From Rhodocollybia butyracea (Eukaryota > Basidiomycota > Agaricomycetes > Agaricales > Omphalotaceae): a stretch of DNA of 64,000 nt. A program made the translations under genes and the position numbers. Under the pieces are notes generated by a model. That model searched no databases and was not told the DNA's origin. It saw only the letters and a list, made by a program, of their open reading frames with translations. The stretch covers positions 682,001-746,000 of the forward strand of contig JADNRY010000010.1 of assembly GCA_015501585.1 (NCBI GenBank). Direction: 5' to 3'. Below, piece after piece: positions 60,793 through 64,000 of this stretch. The stretch's first letter is position 1; every line of letters starts with the position of its first letter.

Positions 60793-61678
60793 TCACCGGC
60801 GCTTTGTCTGGTTCGCATCAACCCTTGGATCATACGGATGCACTACTCTGCATGAAGGACACCTTCTTTCTGGCCCTGTTTTCTCGTAACACCCCTCTGC
60901 ACCGGTCAGAAGATAATACTCCTCATCGTTATCAGGCCATCCGTTGTAGGGTACATATACTTCGACAGAAGCACGCCAGATGCATTCGGTGATATTTCGA
61001 AATGACACAAGTCTCATGTGTTCAAATTTGTATCCTCCGACGCCAATCCGCCAGGCAGGTTCCCTACTATTTATTACCTTTCTGGTGCATTTCTGACCAG
61101 ATGCATAGATAAATCATAGCTTAGACATCAGAAATGACAGCTGCTCACCTCTGCAAAAGCTTGGAACTGAAAGGCTAACCAAGGCCCGAGCTCTTGTCGC
61201 GTCCATGTTATTCGTCTGCCATCTTGGTCGAATAACGGCAGGTCGACTAGCCAGGGGTAGTGAAGATACCCAGGCCACTGAAAGAGAGTTTGACTCAGTA
61301 TATGAGACTCTTACCCCAGTGACCACTTACCACCAATTCGAACTTCACCGACAGCGGCGGCGCAGGGTAGCCAAACAACGGCATATCCGCGTAGGCGATT
61401 TCCGCTGTCCGTTCAACCAGCTCCGACATTGGTATACCGAAAATATACGTGCCTTTTCTATCCCATTTCCAGAAACCAACTGAATCGTAAGTTCCCTTGG
61501 GTGGCACTATGCCTTTGTCTTCTTCTGCTACATCTCCGTGAGCGGAGACAACATGACGGGAGTTGGAACAGCCCTTTTTTGAACAGATGCTTTGCTCCAG
61601 GCTTGTGTTAGCCGTGCATTGGACGACGTCTGCTAGGTACACCGTCAGAATTCGCTTGCTAATGAAGTTGGTTGGCAT
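60793..61678 (-). CDS. Hypothetical protein, cysteine-containing
   Basis: Three exons join in frame: 61678-about 61337, about 61284-61149 and about 61100-60793, giving roughly 245 residues. The text reads as a real protein: VGFWKWDRKGTYIFGIPM, then LSVKFELV|WPGYLHYPWLVDLPLFDQDG, then EPAWRIGVGGYKFEHMRLV and ERRCPSCRVVHPYDPRVD. Twelve or so aromatic Trp/Tyr residues and a CPSC pair are notable. No family was recognised. It is on the opposite strand to copy 3, between it and the VPS9 gene, and has no counterpart in the other two blocks. The start at 61678 is the only plausible ATG; exon edges are approximate. Confidence 0.55.
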
Positions 61679-62038
61679 CACCTACCGTTATAGCGATAGG
61701 CATGATCCTAGGCAGTCAAAAAAAACACCGAGTACACGTAGTATATATACTGATAAGTTGCCAAAAGTGTGGACAATAAGCGTTTGATGCTGAACAAAAG
61801 CAACTCTGCCTCAAGGTATCCTGATTCACTCTGAGTCAAAGCTCTTAAAGATGCCTCGAGGCGATAAGAATTTATGAAAAGCGCTTTGGTTCAATATCTC
61901 ATTGTCCATCTCCAGAATTGCTCCACAATTAATGACCAAAATTCAGTTTCTGCCAGTGGACATCAGTACGAGCGGAGAATTATAGCTTACATCTATAGTA
62001 TTACAAACACATGCGACTCGGACATACACCTTCCTCCG
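61679..62038. other. Intergenic, nothing recognised
   Basis: Promoter side of the hypothetical gene and 3' side of the VPS9 gene. TATATATA near 61742-61750 may be a TATA-like element for the hypothetical gene, about 65 bp upstream of its ATG. Confidence 0.4.
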
Positions 62039-64000
62039 CTATAGATCACCAAGAGGATTCTCACTCAACGATCCCGTTGCCGGTAATGAATATCCGCCTG
62101 CAGCTTGCACAGCTTGCACTAACGATTGGTACTCCCGTAATAACTCCTTCACCTCTCCAAGACGCAGGTCCTCCGCAGACGTACAACCTAGGAAATAGGA
62201 GTTTGGCGGCGGTAGTGAAGACGGAGATTGATTCAGACCCTGGGATTCAGGTAGTGGTACAGGCGATGGAGGCTGAGAAGATTGTGGCGAATCCAGTCGG
62301 GGAGGATTGGATAATAGCATCGCAGGAGGTGGACCCTGTTATAAGGAAGGAGTTCAGAAGAGACGAAATCAAGACATATTTAATCGTACCTTCTTTGATG
62401 TGCTTGCAGCTATTCCACTCGAAACCCTTGCCAATCTATCGCTCAGGCTCTTCCGTGCTGCCCCTGCTGCGCCAGCGACAGTATTCAGTGGTGTTGATTT
62501 TTTCATTTTCGTCTGCTGCTCCTTCTTCACCCTCCTTGCAGCGTCAACCTTCACAGATCTCTTCCTATCACTCATCATACTCTCAAAGCTCCTTATGCTC
62601 CGATTATCACCTGCAACGGATGGTCTAGAATCGCTGGCGTCACTCCCCGCATCGTCATCGTATGATTCTCCATCGCCAGCTTCATCTTCATCCTCATCAC
62701 CATAGCTGGTACCCTCATCCTCATCCCCATCAACATCCTCTGATTCATCCTCCTCGGTGCTTTCGCCACCAAAAAGCGAGCCGACGACAGACTTTTTACT
62801 CCGTGTGCTGAGCATGCTTCGGGCACTTCCTGGTCTTGATACATTTACCATTTCCTTCTCTCTCGCATCTCCAGGTCCAGGTGCAGTAGATCGCGTTAGA
62901 TTAGGGATAGTTGGCATTGTCGGCATGTTAGGTATTGAAGGGAGCTTTAAGCCTTTAATGGAGAACCCACTCTCTTTTCGTTCCATCATATCTCTCGGAG
63001 TAGACGTCGCAGCTTGTAAATTCTTGTTTGAATCGAGATAAGTTTGATTCCACAGGGCAGCTGATTGCGCCGAGTCCAATGCAGGAGTAACTGGGCCTGT
63101 GGAAGACTCACCACCAAACCCAAATCCACCAGGTAGAGGAAGAGAACCTGGAAGAGACAAGTTGACGTTCATATTCTTGAATAGACCGCCAAATCCACCG
63201 ATCGACGAATCCATCACTCCCGACATGCCAGTGAGAACTTTATTTGCAGAGGAAGATAAAGCGGAGGCCTGTTGCTCGACACGATTACGGAGGGTAAAGG
63301 AGGAAGATAGGACGGGCGTGGTAGCTGCACTCCCATCTCTTGACACGACAGAATGCTGAGAACTCATTGAAGCGCGGCGGCTACCAGATCTACTTCCAAT
63401 AGTGATAGGTAGGCTCATAACAGGCATGGGCATTGGTCCATCTTCGGAAAACAGGGGAGTGCCGCGTGCAGTTCGGGCGTTTACTACACCCTCTAAATCT
63501 AAACTTCCAATGAACTCCGCTACCGCCATCAGATTGACGAGGCAATAAGCTTGCTCGCCAGCTGCACTAGAACCATTCTTGGACGGAGTTTGGGATTGAT
63601 GCGTCAGGAGAAAACGTTGAGTGAAGAGAAGGTGTGATATGAGGCGCGGGGGGTTGGCAATAACAACGGAAAGGATGAGGAGAGGGAACAGAGTGTCGAG
63701 GGAGAAAGCGGGTGCAGATCGATTTGACGATGTTATCTCAGATGTGTTTGGTGTTGCTACTAGACTCGGTGATGATTGTGAGTTCTCAGAATCTATGATA
63801 TTGCCCTGTTCCTTCGACGCGGGCTCTCTTATCCTCATTTCCTCAGTAACCTCACTGGTCTTTCCAAGCTCTGCTTCTTGCTCTGGTTGAGGGCTAACAT
63901 CGATATCTTCGTCGTCTATCTGCTGAGGAAATGCATCGTCTTTCTTCCAAGGAACAGCCGTCTTCAGCTCTTCCTCACTCGCGTCCTGCTTCTGTCCTGA
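62039..64000 (-). CDS. VPS9-domain Rab5 guanine nucleotide exchange factor (partial, 5' end outside window)
   Basis: VPS9 proteins activate Rab5-type GTPases on endosomes. The window holds the C-terminal part of the VPS9 domain: FSLDTLFPLLILSVVIANPPRLISHLLFTQRF, then GEQAYCLVNLMAVAEFIGSLDLEG. Then come about 400 residues of Ser/Gly/Pro-rich sequence with an acidic run (STEEDESEDVDGDEDEG) and a basic segment (SVKVDAARRVKKEQQTKMKK). An intron near 62335-62390 joins ...ASTSKK to GPPPAMLLSNPPR; it ends SLSENPLGDL with the stop at 62039-62041. The frame is open to the right edge (QPEQEAELGKTSEV...), so the start and most of the VPS9 domain lie beyond 64000. Parts of this gene are duplicated at 52256-52560 and 56050-56450. 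Confidence 0.82.

Noticed and set aside
62307..63890. Several plus-strand frames of 85-205 codons opposite the VPS9 gene
   Set aside because: Shadows of the Ser/Pro/Asp-rich coding strand; no independent start, intron or domain support.

Overview
The window is nuclear DNA of a filamentous basidiomycete, most likely a mushroom-forming agaricomycete. Genes carry many short introns (about 45-60 nt, GT-AG, one probable GC-AG), intergenic distances are short, and the gene set is typically fungal: mitochondrial Hsp78, Dus3, Coq3, a Ccc2-type copper ATPase, an SNF5-family subunit and L-arabinitol-type dehydrogenase. I see no bacterial, organellar or viral gene and no convincing tRNA or rRNA. Exon joins were worked out by hand from reading frames and splice signals, so outer gene limits are firmer than individual intron edges.

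Layout. 0-2.6 kb: a divergent gene start, peptidyl-tRNA hydrolase and a dynactin p22/p24-like coiled-coil protein. 2.6-7.1 kb: two near-identical small secreted cysteine-rich protein genes in a duplicated block, mixed with dispersed repeats and a MITE. 7.1-12.2 kb: a single-pass membrane protein and Dus3. 12.4-29.5 kb: an accessory region made by segmental duplication. One unit (secreted beta-sandwich protein, plus strand, facing a histidine acid phosphatase/phytase, minus strand) exists once as a transposon-riddled relic (14.2-19.3 kb) and once intact (22.0-26.0 kb); the phosphatase was then duplicated again (27.6-29.5 kb). 29.9-47.9 kb: conserved housekeeping genes: Coq3, Ccc2-like ATPase, deoxyribose-phosphate aldolase divergent from SNF5/SFH1, a multi-pass membrane protein, a DNAJC28-like (DUF1992) protein divergent from Hsp78 across a perfect heat-shock element, and an arabinitol/xylitol-type dehydrogenase.

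48.6-64.0 kb is the most unusual part. Three tandem blocks carry large proteins with an atypical Walker A motif (NTSGxGKT) and a Walker B motif. They resemble the P-loop NTPase modules of fungal Crinkler/CR-type effectors. Copies 1 and 2 are close paralogues and both broken, by different lesions. Copy 3 belongs to a different subfamily, is almost intact, and ends in a PD-(D/E)xK-nuclease-like motif. Each block is followed by sequence from a VPS9-domain (Rab5 GEF) gene: a fragment after copies 1 and 2, and the real gene at the right edge of the window. Copy 3 sits between short remnants of the copy-1/2 type, which suggests replacement of an effector cassette within an older tandem array.
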